Origin: Rhizophagus sp. LPA8_4_AMF
Taxonomy: Eukaryota; Glomeromycota; Glomeromycetes; Glomerales; Glomeraceae
Reading direction: 5' to 3'
Assembly (NCBI GenBank): GCA_021464525.1
Contig: JADRCO010000649.1
Location: 1 to 28,897 of the forward strand
DNA: 28,897 bases
The notes beneath the pieces were generated by a model. It ran no database searches and had not been told where the DNA came from. It saw only the letters and a list, made by a program, of their open reading frames with translations. Position numbers and translations under genes: made by a program. Of this stretch, positions 1-10,713 are shown one piece after another. Position 1 is the stretch's first letter. Each line of letters begins with the position of its first letter.

Positions 1-40
1 ACTTACTATTGTGTAAATGGCAGGGGATAAATCAATTATA

Positions 41-145
41 TCCTGGCTAATTGGAATAGTACCTTAGAATCGGAACATGACCGGCCTATCGGCCGATCAT
101 TTATCCGATTCTAGTAAAATTTTACTTATTCCTAATTAGCCAGGA
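41..145. repeat. Imperfect fold-back hairpin
   Basis: Arm 41-74 (starting TCCTGGCTAATTGG) pairs with 104-145 (ending CCTAATTAGCCAGGA); the second arm has about 10 extra bases. Inside lies a second, more G+C-rich palindrome, ATGACCGGCC (77-86) against GGCCGATCAT (91-100). The whole block can fold into one long stem. No flanking target duplication was recognised, so it is described only as a fold-back element. Confidence 0.6.
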
Positions 146-210
146 GATAAGTAATTCTTATACTCACGTCTTAGAAAAAGTAGAAAAAGAAGAGTAAATG
201 TAGACAACAA

Positions 211-245
211 CTAGGGAAACGGAAACCGTTGGCGCGTCTGAAGCG
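211..245. repeat. Short dispersed repeat, copy 1 (CTAGG..AAACGGAAACCGTTG)
   Basis: The pattern CTAGG(G)AAACGGAAACCGTTG followed by GTCTG-n-AGCG recurs at 10504-10536. The core AACGGAAACCGTT is palindromic around AAA. Two copies 10 kb apart in otherwise unrelated sequence suggest an interspersed repeat family. The rest of 146-695 shows no gene. Confidence 0.5.
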
Positions 246-695
246 TTAGATTTTCCTAATTGTGTAAATCACTACTCTATTTACTAATACAATAAAATTT
301 GCACAACGTAATTTCATTAGCATAATTTTTATTTAACTAAAATATATTATTTATTTATTTAAAATGTATTTTACTTAAAATGTCAAGCATTTTTGCCGAT
401 CATTATTTCACGTTACACCAGATCTTGTTATCACACCTGAACTTGGTCAATGACAGACAGACTATTTGATTAAACGATAGCATGTTGCCAACTGGATCTA
501 ACATTACGCCAATATATAATTAAACGGGGATTAAACGATTTTTATTTACTGGGAAATATTTGCTTATTTAAGCATTTAGATTTTTGTGCCATGTAAAAAA
601 TAGTACGTTTACATTTTTTTTTTGTCGCATAAAATATCCATTTAGAAAAAATGAACTTCATGATGTTGTAATCTTTATCTGTATTCAGTTTAATA

Positions 696-1267
696 CAGTC
701 AAACCTCTATATACCGATACAGTATATACCGATATTTTAGGTTACACTAATATAATTCAGGCCAGTACTATAAATGTTACTAGGCTGGTTAATAATACCC
801 TATAAAAAAAGAATATCCGGAAATTGTAGCTAAAAACGTCCGGAAAATGTTCATTTGTCTGGAATATGCCCAGAATATTGCAATATTCTGGACGTTGAAA
901 AATCCCGGAAAATGTCCAGAAACTGTCTAGGAGGGTTCAGGCTCAGTGTCCAGAAAGTGTCCGGAATATTGCAATTTTCCGGATGGTTTCCGGACAAACG
1001 GACATTTCCGGATGTTTTTAGCTACAATTTCCGGACATTTTTTTTTATAGGGATATATAACTTGGAGTTTAAGAAATTTTCTAACCAATTTTCTTGCAAA
1101 AATAAGTCACAATTTTTTAATAAACATAGGTTTGGTAGCTTGTACTGAAATTTGTTTTGCATAATACAGGCCAAAGTTAGATGCTCGAAAGTATTACAAT
1201 ATACTAATAGTGATATACTGATACTTATTCTCCAAAACAGCAACATCAGTATATAAAGGTTTGACTG
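696..1267. mobile_element. TA-flanked inverted-repeat element (pogo/Tc1-mariner-like MITE), 572 bp, split by another element
   Basis: The left end CAGTCAAACCTCTATATA matches the reverse complement of the right end, TATATAAAGGTTTGACTG. Both ends sit directly against TA (694-695 and 1268-1269), the target duplication expected of Tc1/mariner/pogo transposons. There is no transposase reading frame, so the element is non-autonomous. A second element (798-1052) lies inside it. The short open frames across this block are not credible genes. Family assignment is inference from the ends and the TA duplication. Confidence 0.75.
798..1052. mobile_element. CCGG-rich inverted-repeat element nested in the 696-1267 element
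   Basis: It begins CCCTATAAAAAAA and ends with the complement, TTTTTTTATAGGG. The terminal inverted repeats run about 50 bp and both include GAAATTGTAGCTAAAAACG and TCCGGA blocks. Many (T)CCGGA(A) words recur inside, and 870-891 is a perfect 22-bp palindrome centred on TTGCAA. ATA flanks both sides (795-797, 1053-1055), a possible 3-bp target duplication. There is no coding capacity. Being nested, it is younger than its host element. Confidence 0.7.
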
Positions 1268-1969
1268 TATTTACATATAAAAACATTGTCACCATATTAA
1301 ACGAGTTAGTCTTATATTTTTTTTGCGTCTCACATATATAGTGTTACTTCATCTATGATTTGTGATCTTCAAGCAGTCTATGACTGATGCCAAAACTGGA
1401 AAAAAATGGAATCCACAGATTCTTGATGTTGCATAGTAGTTTATTATATTAACTTTTACGTTATTACATGGGTATTTGTGCCGGATGTTTAAAGTAACAT
1501 ATACAGAACGTATCAATATAATTAAGTGAACTTGTCATTCCAAAGTAACTCTAGCAGATCCAGTAAAACCATCAAAAGTGCGAAGTAAAGAGAAACAAAC
1601 AGTTTCTACATACAAGCTGAGATTCGTGAAGAGAATTCTTCTTTCCAAAGGGATTTCTGATTATTATATACATGGATAACGAACTTCCCCTTAAAGTCTC
1701 CATTTGCAAACAAGGATATTCAGATTATACGGTATACTACGGATGTCTGTAATAAATTCTGATTTTATTAGTTCTCGATTTATGTAATCACGGAAGCATT
1801 ACTTCATCACTGGTGGATTGCAAATGCAAATACGTAGCACTTCCCTTCGATATGTATAAAATATACTTGGAATGGTTAATCGTAGATAATATCATCATAT
1901 ATTACTTAAAATACCATTCATTTGCATATTCTATTAAATGTTCACGAAAATAGTCTTTATCACCAATTA
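1268..1969. other. Intergenic, no feature recognised
   Basis: A+T-rich DNA with no long reading frame, splice-linked coding pattern, RNA gene or clear repeat. Confidence 0.5.
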
Positions 1970-2315
1970 CAGTCACCACTGGTTATAACGAAGAACCGAT
2001 TTTTTTATAAATAATTTCACTGGATATAACAAACTTTTATAACACTATATACCGCATCCGAACCGAACATATAATATTTTTTATATTCTATAACGAACAG
2101 TCATGTGACCATATACTAATCCAGGCCAAATTTATAGTGCCGGCCAGGATTATCAGTAATTTTCTAAAAATTCATGTCAACCGAAATTATAATTCTGGCC
2201 AGCACTGCAAATCTGGCCTAAATTATCCAGAAGTTCAGTATATTATATAACGAACTCACTATATACTGAACCAAATCTTCTGGAACGGAAGGTTCATTAT
2301 ATCCAGTGGCGACTG
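1970..2315. mobile_element. TA-flanked inverted-repeat element, 346 bp, second family
   Basis: The left end CAGTCACCACTGGTTATAAC pairs with the right end, which as a reverse complement reads CAGTCGCCACTGGATATAAT. TA flanks both sides (1968-1969, 2316-2317). The interior has several GGCCAG/CTGGCC words in inverted pairs (2120-2220). There is no transposase, so it is probably a non-autonomous pogo/Tc1-mariner-type element. It shares only the first five bases with the 696 and 3189 elements, so it is a distinct family. Confidence 0.75.
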
Positions 2316-3188
2316 TATAAGTTAATAAACAAGAAAGGATTTGATAATATGTGACGAAAAATATGCAATAACAAGTAGCATTTTCATTTCTTGTGATGTA
2401 ATATTTTCGTAAACAAGTAGTAATAAATAACAGGAATTAAAAGAAAATTGGAGTATTGCAGAACATAGTTACTTCTGGGTGAACTTTATTGTTGTAAACA
2501 GAGACAGAATAATATAAAATGGAATTCGAAGGTATACAAAAACATGTAAAAAACATATTTTGTATAAAAAAGGGTATACAATGAAATCTGTATTAGAAAT
2601 GTTTTCAGCTCATGTATCTATAGATATTAATAGGATAATAAATCAAAAATGAAAAATATAGCACTGTCTGAATTATTATGTGGTAACAACTATGTTCTCA
2701 TTTTTTTAGCATACGATCATTACACGAAAGAACTACTATATTAGAGAATAAGGACTTTATTTTTCCTGTGCCACACATCATGTGATTTCACCGGTTTACC
2801 ATGATTAATACTGCGGCGGCATAACCACCATGCAAACCGAAGAATTTATTAGTTCATCTGTTGCTTGATGGATCGAGAAAAAAAGTAATAGGGACATACT
2901 AGCTAAGGTATTATACTAATAAGCGGAATCATTTTCAAGCGATGATCTCGTTATTTACAATAAAGGTGTAATTTTATACAAAAAATAGTTCATAATTGAT
3001 ATAATATCAATCCAAACAACATAAAGTAGTTATGATCCATAATGTAACACTGTTGGGATAGGATTATATTTCAACATCAAATAAAAATAAAGATACACCC
3101 TACTTCAGATTCTTTTTCTTTTATCAAGATTATATCGAAAGGGTTAATTCATAGTTAGTTTGTCAAAAATTCAAAGAATCGTTTACTA
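2316..3188. other. Intergenic, no feature recognised
   Basis: No gene, RNA or repeat could be supported on either strand. Confidence 0.5.
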
Positions 3189-3385
3189 CAGTCGACCCCC
3201 TATATAGTCACCTCCTGTATAATCACATCATATAAAATTCCCCTTTATAAGCACACCATATTTTGGCCCAATGTACTAATAAACATATTAGAAAAACCTC
3301 CTCTATAGTCACAACATATGACTTTTTTTATAATCACACCCTTTTTTTTCGGCCCGAGGGGTGTGACTATAAAGGAGGTTGACTG
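3189..3385. mobile_element. TA-flanked inverted-repeat element, 197 bp, third family
   Basis: The left end reads CAGTCGACCCCCTATATAGT; the right end as reverse complement reads CAGTCAACCTCCTTTATAGT. TA flanks both sides (3187-3188, 3386-3387). The interior repeats the pattern TATA(A/G)TCACA several times. There is no coding capacity. It is a small non-autonomous element with pogo/Tc1-mariner-like ends. Small minus-strand frames across it are shadows. Confidence 0.75.
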
Positions 3386-4344
3386 TATATAAAATCTGAT
3401 TATTACACATAAACGGTTTTGAATTTCTTGCATATTTGTTATTCTGCGTACAAGTTTTCTTCCTATTGATTAACTTTAGTCGAACAATTTTAATACAAGT
3501 ATTACAAGAGAAAGTTACTTCTCCAGGCTCAACCACGCTAATAACAACTATTATTATGATAAGTTAAAGTCACGCTCTGCATTCGAATTATATTTGTCCA
3601 CTGTTCCATTATCGACCACAGTTAATGATACAAAGGAGAACACAAAAAAATAATTTAAGTTGATTCTAGGGTGCAGCACTGTTTGGATAATTTGGCAAGT
3701 TTCACTAAATATTGATTGAAGCGATAATGGTTCCATTTGCACATAGCTCTGGTCGCTTTGCCAATTTATTCTGCACAGTTAGTCCACGTCTTATCATATT
3801 TGATATTTGTGTCTGAAACTCAGGATTCAGGAAGTATTATCCTGTGACTATTACATATAGCTATTTAGCAAATTTTCTATGGAAATCATCTAAGTTTCGT
3901 AATTTTCTGAATACACAGCAAACAACGTCTCAATTTACTTCATAGGCAGTAATCGTTTATATCCTTTACCATGAAAAATGTCTACTTTATAGTTTGTCAT
4001 AAGAACAGCATAGACGATGATACCCCGGGTATTCAAATGATTACATCATCTTGCTTCTCAAATTTTATAAAGTGACATTCTAATAGTTGAATGATAACTG
4101 TTCATTTTGCGTCTCTTTCGTGAATGCATTTTGTATAAACTTTAATAAATTTATTATAATTATTGTTTAAAAACAGCAAATTCAGAAAATGCCACATTCA
4201 GGATATTGGCAGGGATTCGGGAAATAGGGATTCGGATGATTCAGGAAAATGCCGAAAATGTCCAGTTCGGATAATTGGCATTCAAGCCCTACAAAAATGA
4301 AATGTGTTAAATTCGGTTTATGTTTGTGTTCATGTGTAAAAAAC
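3386..4344. other. Intergenic, no gene recognised
   Basis: No convincing coding pattern. Around 4185-4290 there is a loose cluster of GGATTCGG and ATTCAGGA words that may be the remains of an old repeat. Nothing firmer can be said. Confidence 0.45.
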
Positions 4345-4417
4345 GTCTAAAAAAAGCACCATTTTGTCTGTTTTATTTCTTATTATTAAAAAAAAACAAA
4401 ATGGTGCTTTTTTAGAC
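4345..4417. repeat. Near-perfect inverted repeat (hairpin)
   Basis: GTCTAAAAAAAGCACCATTT (continuing to 4367) pairs with 4396-4417, which ends GGTGCTTTTTTAGAC. The A-run differs by one base. The loop is about 28 A/T bases. The arms are more alike than expected for old intergenic DNA, so this is either a small mobile element or a transcribable hairpin. Confidence 0.6.
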
Positions 4418-6132
4418 ATTTATCACGTCGCCACATGTATAAAATCGTTGACGATCACTTTTTATAGACTATAAAGTTAAGATTTTTATAAGGAGATTCA
4501 TTTTGACAAGAATTAATCAAATAAAAATGGTTAATATTTATTTTCTGTTGATAAATTTCGGCCCGTAAAAGCAAATGTCAATCCTACACAATAAGAAGTT
4601 TAAAAGGGGTTCTAATTAATAATTGATTCAATGACGCAGATCACGGCTAAATGTGTTTAGAATTACTATGATTAGATTTGCAATTACTTTATTATTAAAA
4701 ATTCTATTTAGAAACTTTCGCTTAGCCTTCGGCTAAGTCGGCACTATCATAAAATTTGATGAGCGTACAAATGCAAACTCTTTTACAATAATGAATGAAT
4801 AATATTTTAGATTTTTCTACTTTTGAGTTTTTCTGCGTATATTATGGTATGATTTTCACAAATCATTTGGTTTCGCCATGCAAAAAACACATGGATTTTA
4901 AGTAAATCTGATTCTATATGTAAAAATATATCTTTTATTTAAAATTCAAATAAAATTTTATATAATTTTAAATTTATAGTATTATTAATCGCAAATTTCT
5001 AAATTTATTGTTTACTTAAAATATTATTCAAATAAAATATCTCTTGCTATCATCAAGAAATTTTTCCATTTAAAATTACGTGGAAATCTACATCGAATAT
5101 TGTGGAAATAAGTGGAAATCTGAATGCAAATCAAAAATTAGTTGAGAAATATGGATTATAATACAAAGGATTTAGTAAATAGAATATCGAAGAGAATGGT
5201 GAAATTGACATGTAATGTACAGTATATAAGATAAATTGATAAAATCATATGGGGCGATTTTGTTCATAGATCAGCATACACGGGATTTCATATCAGGTGG
5301 ATTTACAGATCAATTTAAAAAAAATTTTTTTTTGATTTTATCTTACGTTAAGACACTGTTAAGACCCAAAAAACTTAATATAAAAACCTGTTTCAACCCA
5401 TCTAACATAGTTGACAACCAATATAACTTACGGTAGGTCTTTCTATAAGTTGTATGAATAGTTATAGGGATTATTTTTTTTTATTTTTTAGCAGTTTTTT
5501 GTATTTTTCTTTCTTTCTTTTTCGTTATTTTTTTTCTTAAAAAATATCATTTTAACTTCGTTTTTTCCTCATGTAATTTCTTATTTACAAAGATATTTTC
5601 AGAATAAACATTGAAGGAAGCTAAAATTTTCTTCTTTAGTACTTTTTATCTTTATTCTCCTATAGTGGAGGATGATTTTTATTAGGGTGGCTTAGCATTA
5701 ACACGTGATATTATGGATGAACCAAACCCGCCGATATATTTAATTTTTATTGTTAACATTATTTATAGTTAAAAAAAAAAGTAATAAAAAACGTCTCCTG
5801 TGTATGAAGTGTTTCAACATGTTAAAACAATTTCAACAATGTTGGTTTTTTGCTTTAACTATAACTCTGTTCAGTTAAGTCGGCATCACTAGTTAAATTT
5901 CTCGGTAAAAAAAAAAAATAAATAAATAAAGAGCGTCGAAGATTGTCTTAAATTTGAACTTGGTAGTATATGATTTGTTTTTATTTATGTAATTATATCA
6001 AATAAATATAAATAAATACTACTAAATATTATAAATAATAGATTTGTCAAAATATATATAAGTACTAAATAATATAAAATAATAAAGAAATAATCAAAAT
6101 ACAATTATAAATATTACGAATATTTTATATTT
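4418..6132. other. Intergenic, with one compact hairpin and low-complexity tracts
   Basis: No gene found. 4721-4737 is the compact hairpin CTTAGCC-TTC-GGCTAAG. 5460-5560 is a T-rich pyrimidine tract, and 5980-6110 is very A+T-rich. The 66-codon plus-strand frame at 5236-5436 resembles nothing I know and is not called. Confidence 0.45.
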
Positions 6133-8544
6133 TTATTCTGTTCTTCTTTTGAAGATTAAAGGTACTGGATGTGGACCCGAAGTACCACTAACATCAACTG
6201 CATATTGTAATTTATCTTTATGAATACTATCTGCTGGTAAAGATATTTCATATTTTCTTACTGTATGGTATATAGAAATTAGTTTTAGTAAAATTTTTAA
6301 TAAAATAATAAAATTATTAAATCAAAAAAAAAAAAAAAAATAACTTACATAAAGCACATAGTATTATCCTTTGTTCAATAAGCGAGAAATTAATTCCTAA
6401 ACATCTATTTATAGAATAATCAAAAAAATTTTTTTAGTTTGTATTGATAAATTTCGAAATTTCATGTATTATATACATGATTATTATATTCAACTTACAA
6501 TCTATTACCGCCACCAAAACTTAACCAAGTATAATTGTCATGTTTTTCATTCTCAAATCTTTCAGGAATAAATTTTTCAGGATCTTTCCAATTTTTTGAT
6601 GAATGATGAATTCCATAAACGAATAATACAATGGCCGTTTTTGCTGGAATTACATGATTACGGAATTTAATTTCTTGTGTATTAAATCTTCGAGGTAATT
6701 GTGAGACCTATATTTTTAAAAGATTATTTTAATAAATGAAATTAAATTAAATGTTAAAAAAGTCATTTAACCCATACTGGAGGATATAATCTCAAGTTTT
6801 CATTTATAACCATGTTCATATATTTTAATTCTTTTTGTTGTTCCGCGCTTGGTGTCAAATTATCACCAAGAACACGTAATATTTCATCACGAACTTTTTT
6901 TTGCGCGTCCTTATTTTAATAAAATAAATAAAAATAAATAAAAACAATTAATTATGTAGTAGAAAGGAAGAATATTTGCATAAATTTCTAAATTAATACC
7001 TTGTGAACGGCTAAAAGATATAAAATAGTTGTTAAAGCATTCGCGGCTAATTTCATTGTTGGGAGAATAAAGATTTTTTATATTAATAAATGTAATAACA
7101 AATAATAAAACAAACGTATAATTAAAGTTCTTACTAGTATCATGACCAGCTAACATGAAAATTGCAAGATCATGCTACAAATAAAGAAGAATAATGATAT
7201 TTAATAATTCCAAAGTTAGAACAATCATGTTTTAAATGAATCATAATTCTTACTCGTAATTCTTCATTTGTCAAAGTTGGATTTTCCGGATCATTGCAAG
7301 CATATATCATACGTTCTAATAGGTCAGCAGAATTATTATTTATTTTCTTTTCTATTTCTTCCATTTTCATTGATTTACGTTTGCTTTCAACAATTTCATC
7401 ATATAAATTATTAAGTTTTGTTATCTTCTTATTTGCTTCAATACGTGGAAGATTATCGAGGAATGAAAAAACAAAGTATAATGGGTTTCTAAATTCTTCC
7501 ATCACTCCATGATAGGTAGTGACATATACGTTATTTGGATCTTCGAGATTCTAATTTTAATTACCAATGAATATAATTATAAATTGATAACAAAGCATAC
7601 TGTATATCCTTAATAAATATATATAGATTCTTACGTTAAAATCAAAGCCAAAAGCAGCTTTTCCAAGAACATCCAAGGTCAATCTAACAAATATTGCTCT
7701 TAGTTAGCAACTTACTTAGGAAATAAAAGTTACATTTATTTTCCTTACCTATGCATAAGATCTTTAACTTCTATTAGTTCATTATCGATTTTTTCCATGA
7801 CATTTAACAATTTCGTAGTAGATTCAACAAATACATGTATCGGTAAATTTCGAAAAGAAGGATTTGCAATACGACTAAATTTATAAAGGGAAATCAATTA
7901 TTTATGTAATACTACATGTAAATATTAAAAGAGTGTACGTACCGATGACGTTTCCATTCCTATATAAAATTTAAATCGATTTGATTTAGTACACTTCGAT
8001 TAAAAGGATTAAAAGGTTAAAATATTTGAACAATATTCTACTCACGTCTCCATTAGAAAATACTAAGTTTACACCATAATATTGAGTTAATAAAGATTTT
8101 GGAAACGATTCTTTGAGTAAAGCTTTAGGATACAAATCTAATTCATAAAATATTTTACGTTAGAATCATGATAAAATTAACTAAATAAAGTTTTAAAATA
8201 TTTCCAACCTGTTTTCGTAATTATATCTTTTACCAATTCCAAATCGGTTACCACGAGATCCCAATTCCCATTGAACCAATTCTATTGAAATTTTTTTTAG
8301 ATTCTGTTTTAACGATAGAATAAATAACCGTAATATTACTAACCTTTGCGATTCCTTCTTTCTCTAAAGACTCACGTGAGAATTCCCAACGCCTATCTGG
8401 TCCAGCTTGAGCAAATACTGTACTAATATAATCTAAAAAACTTAATGTCGGTACATTTTTAAGTCCTTTAGGTACTTTTGTTAATTGATAAAATTTATAG
8501 ACAATAAAAGATATCACAACTAAAATGACTATAAGGATATTCAT
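6133..8544 (-). CDS. Cytochrome P450 monooxygenase, 13 exons, 490 aa
   Basis: A haem-thiolate monooxygenase, probably anchored in the ER membrane by its N-terminus. Exons (in order of translation): 8344-8544, 8209-8281, 8046-8137, 7943-7959, 7749-7874, 7635-7683, 7254-7550, 7135-7174, 7000-7046, 6772-6909, 6499-6707, 6349-6404, 6133-6260. All borders are GT-AG and the frame stays open throughout. A hydrophobic segment (residues 2-18) is followed by KVPKG. Motifs in order: C-helix WKRHR (124-128), I-helix AGHDTT (294-299), K-helix ENLR (351-354), PERF (408-411), and haem loop FGGGNRLCLG (424-433) with ligand Cys431. Length is normal for the family. AGHDTT and the motif spacing suggest an E-class P450 of the CYP3/CYP4 type. 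The substrate cannot be read from the sequence. Exon 4 is only 17 nt. Upstream, TATAAATTTATA (8611-8622) is a possible TATA box. Confidence 0.93.
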
Positions 8545-8610
8545 TTTGTTAACAAATTGTTAAGGATATAAAAAAAAATTTCAACCAAAAAAAATTTAAA
8601 GGACAAGTCC

Positions 8611-8622
8611 TATAAATTTATA
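8611..8622 (-). promoter_or_regulatory. Possible TATA box of the P450 gene
   Basis: TATAAATTTATA lies about 70 bp upstream of the P450 start codon. The sequence is palindromic and the DNA is A+T-rich, so the match is only suggestive. Confidence 0.3.
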
Positions 8623-9040
8623 TTGTTGCAGCGGCAGATTTTCTTTCATTTTAAAATTATTAAATGAATTAATAGCGGAAATATCATTTGCCAATCGCTA
8701 GAAAGCTGCTTACACAAAATTCAAAAATATTGCCGATCAGGAAAGTCGTTCAAGATCAACGCAAATAAATTATATATTGTACAATGACTAGCTATTGGTT
8801 ATAAAAAACCACCAAAAAATGCAAATAATGGAACAGTTATTATCTGGATAAATAGGTACTAGATAAAAATCGAAATTATGAAAAGCATGAATTCTTGAGT
8901 TCACGTTTACAATTTTTATTTAAATTCCAAATATGGAATTTTAATTAATTTAAATCGAACTTAAAGTATATATTCATTGAGTAATACGAATACCATTGGC
9001 ACGTGTATGATTTGTAAGGACCAATGTGTGATGCTAGATC
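8623..9040. other. Intergenic upstream of the P450 gene
   Basis: No gene or repeat recognised. Probably holds the rest of the P450 promoter. Confidence 0.4.
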
Positions 9041-9042
9041 TA

Positions 9043-9154
9043 CCGTATTTGGCGGTAATTAAGCACCCCCTTTTGAACTTAATTCTGGCCAAGATGCTCA
9101 TAATTCTGGCCAGGGGTGCTTATTTTCGGGGTGCTTAATAACAGCAAAATACGG
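9043..9154. mobile_element. 112-bp TA-flanked inverted-repeat element
   Basis: The left end reads CCGTATTTGGCGGTAATTAA, then GCACCCC. The right end as reverse complement reads CCGTATTTTGCTGTTATTAA, then GCACCCC, giving about 27 bp of terminal repeat. TA lies on both sides (9041-9042, 9155-9156). Two TAATTCTGGCCA words lie inside. There is no coding capacity; it is a very small non-autonomous element. Confidence 0.7.
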
Positions 9155-9477
9155 TATTTTGACATTTTTATTCTTACGCATCTCGCGTTAAAATATAAAC
9201 ATTTTTTTAAAATTATATAGTGGTATATGTATTTATAACTATAAAAAATAATTTCATGAAAATAAATAAATAATTAAAATAGATATCTACGAAGTTCTTT
9301 TTTTTTTAAAAAAAAAAAGCAGTTATGTATAAAGCATATACCACACGCTTTAAATGTTAATACATATATAAATATATCTGCACCACTGGTTTTTGTCTTA
9401 CCGTTGTATTTTAGTATATAGATAAATAATTTCCGTACACGGGTCATATAATTATGACGGGTCATATATGAGCAACG

Positions 9478-9616
9478 GTCAATAAAAAAGGGGAAATTCA
9501 AATTTTTGTTAAAATTGATTTTATTGGCTTGACTGAACTGATCACAGTCATGTATACAAAATTAGCTTAGTAACTAAAAATTAGAAAAAAATTAGATTTC
9601 CCCCTTTTCTATTGAC
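9478..9616. repeat. Imperfect inverted repeat, 139 bp
   Basis: GTCAATAAAAAAGGGGAAAT (from 9478) pairs with the segment ending CCCCCTTTTCTATTGAC at 9616. The arms are about 30 bp with a few mismatches, and the interior is A+T-rich. A small fold-back element is the simplest reading. Just to its left, ACGGGTCATATA occurs twice (about 9439 and 9457). Confidence 0.5.
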
Positions 9617-10130
9617 TCAAGCCCATATGTTATCAATTTTGAGATCTCTAAATGGCAATACTAGAAGATGGATAGGCAATAAATAATAATAATCATAAGT
9701 GGGATGGTAAATCTGTCGTGGTTGAAACTTGAAATGATTAAAAAGGTGGAAAAGTGTTTCTGGAAGTATTTTGTGTTCGTGCTATGTCCTGAAATTGCCT
9801 AGAAAACATCCGAGTCCCCGAATCACTCTTTTCTTCTTTCTATGATAATTTTCAATTGTTTTAAAACAACGATAATCAAGTTAGTCAAGACAAGAAAGTA
9901 TGTTTGGAAAAGGACTAATACGTTCAATATTAGGTTGAATTGAAGTCCGAACATTTATAAAAAACCTATTGGAGAATATCCCTATTTCTAAAGAGTATTA
10001 TTATTCAAAAAATTGGTACTGTGAGAAAATAGTACATATTATATTTTTAATATATACTGGCTGTAGTCTGTTGCGTTGCAACAGGATTAATTTATATACT
10101 GCTCGTCTATAAAATTTAGGTATCAGTACT
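9617..10130. other. Intergenic, no feature recognised
   Basis: No gene, RNA or repeat could be supported. Confidence 0.4.
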
Positions 10131-10256
10131 TTTCGCCGAAATCCATTTCGCCGAACCAATTTCGCCGAAGGGATATTTCACCTGGTCGCATTCATTTCAC
10201 CGACAATCATTTCACCGACAATTTATCTAACCGACAGACGTTTCACTGGGGTCTGG
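10131..10256. repeat. Degenerate short-period repeat of TTTCGCCGA / TTTCACCGA
   Basis: Units such as ATTTCGCCGAA, ATTTCACCGACA and TCTAACCGACA recur every 12-20 bases, about eight times, with decay towards the right. It is a degraded tandem repeat with no coding sense. Confidence 0.6.
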
Positions 10257-10503
10257 TACGAAATCCCGAAACTCATAATCCTGAAATCCACGACAATGCT
10301 TCAGTGATGCGATATTGTGATCTGCTGCTGCCGATTGCATCCGAAGGATCTTGGTATCAGAATTGTACTGTCGGAATTTAGTGGTAAACCCGTTCTGATA
10401 GCCAATCTGAGAGATTTCTAATGAAATTTTAATCGGATACTTTTTTTACTAATAGACAAACGAAATTTTTTTTTTAATTTGTCTTTTTAATCATATTTCA
10501 TTT

Positions 10504-10536
10504 CTAGGAAACGGAAACCGTTGTAAGTCTGTAGCG
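10504..10536. repeat. Short dispersed repeat, copy 2 (CTAGGAAACGGAAACCGTTG)
   Basis: Second copy of the repeat at 211-245, in the same orientation, with the same GTCTG-n-AGCG tail. Just before it, AGACAAACGAAATT and AATTTGTCT form a small inverted pair. Confidence 0.5.
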
Positions 10537-10713
10537 ATAAAAAATTTTTTTTCACAATCATTCTCTAAGCTTGTATCACAAAATATTGATGTAGCACAGA
10601 ATTTTGATGTAATAAATACGGAATACAGTAGATCAGGCGCAGATTTGTCACGAGTTTCCATATTACACAAAATTTATATGGAGACAGTTTTTAGTTATAT
10701 TTATAATATTAAT

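Noticed and set aside
855-1148. Plus-strand open frame of 97 codons
   Set aside because: It lies across the nested inverted-repeat elements, and its residues simply reflect the repeated CCGGA words.
4721-4737. CTTAGCC-TTC-GGCTAAG hairpin as a rho-independent terminator
   Set aside because: The organism is a eukaryote, no T-tract follows and no gene ends nearby.
5236-5436. Plus-strand open frame of 66 codons
   Set aside because: No family resemblance, no splice-linked extension, and lies in A+T-rich intergenic DNA; length is compatible with chance.
9274-9501. Minus-strand frame of 75 codons
   Set aside because: It spans homopolymers and part of an inverted repeat; no coding signature.
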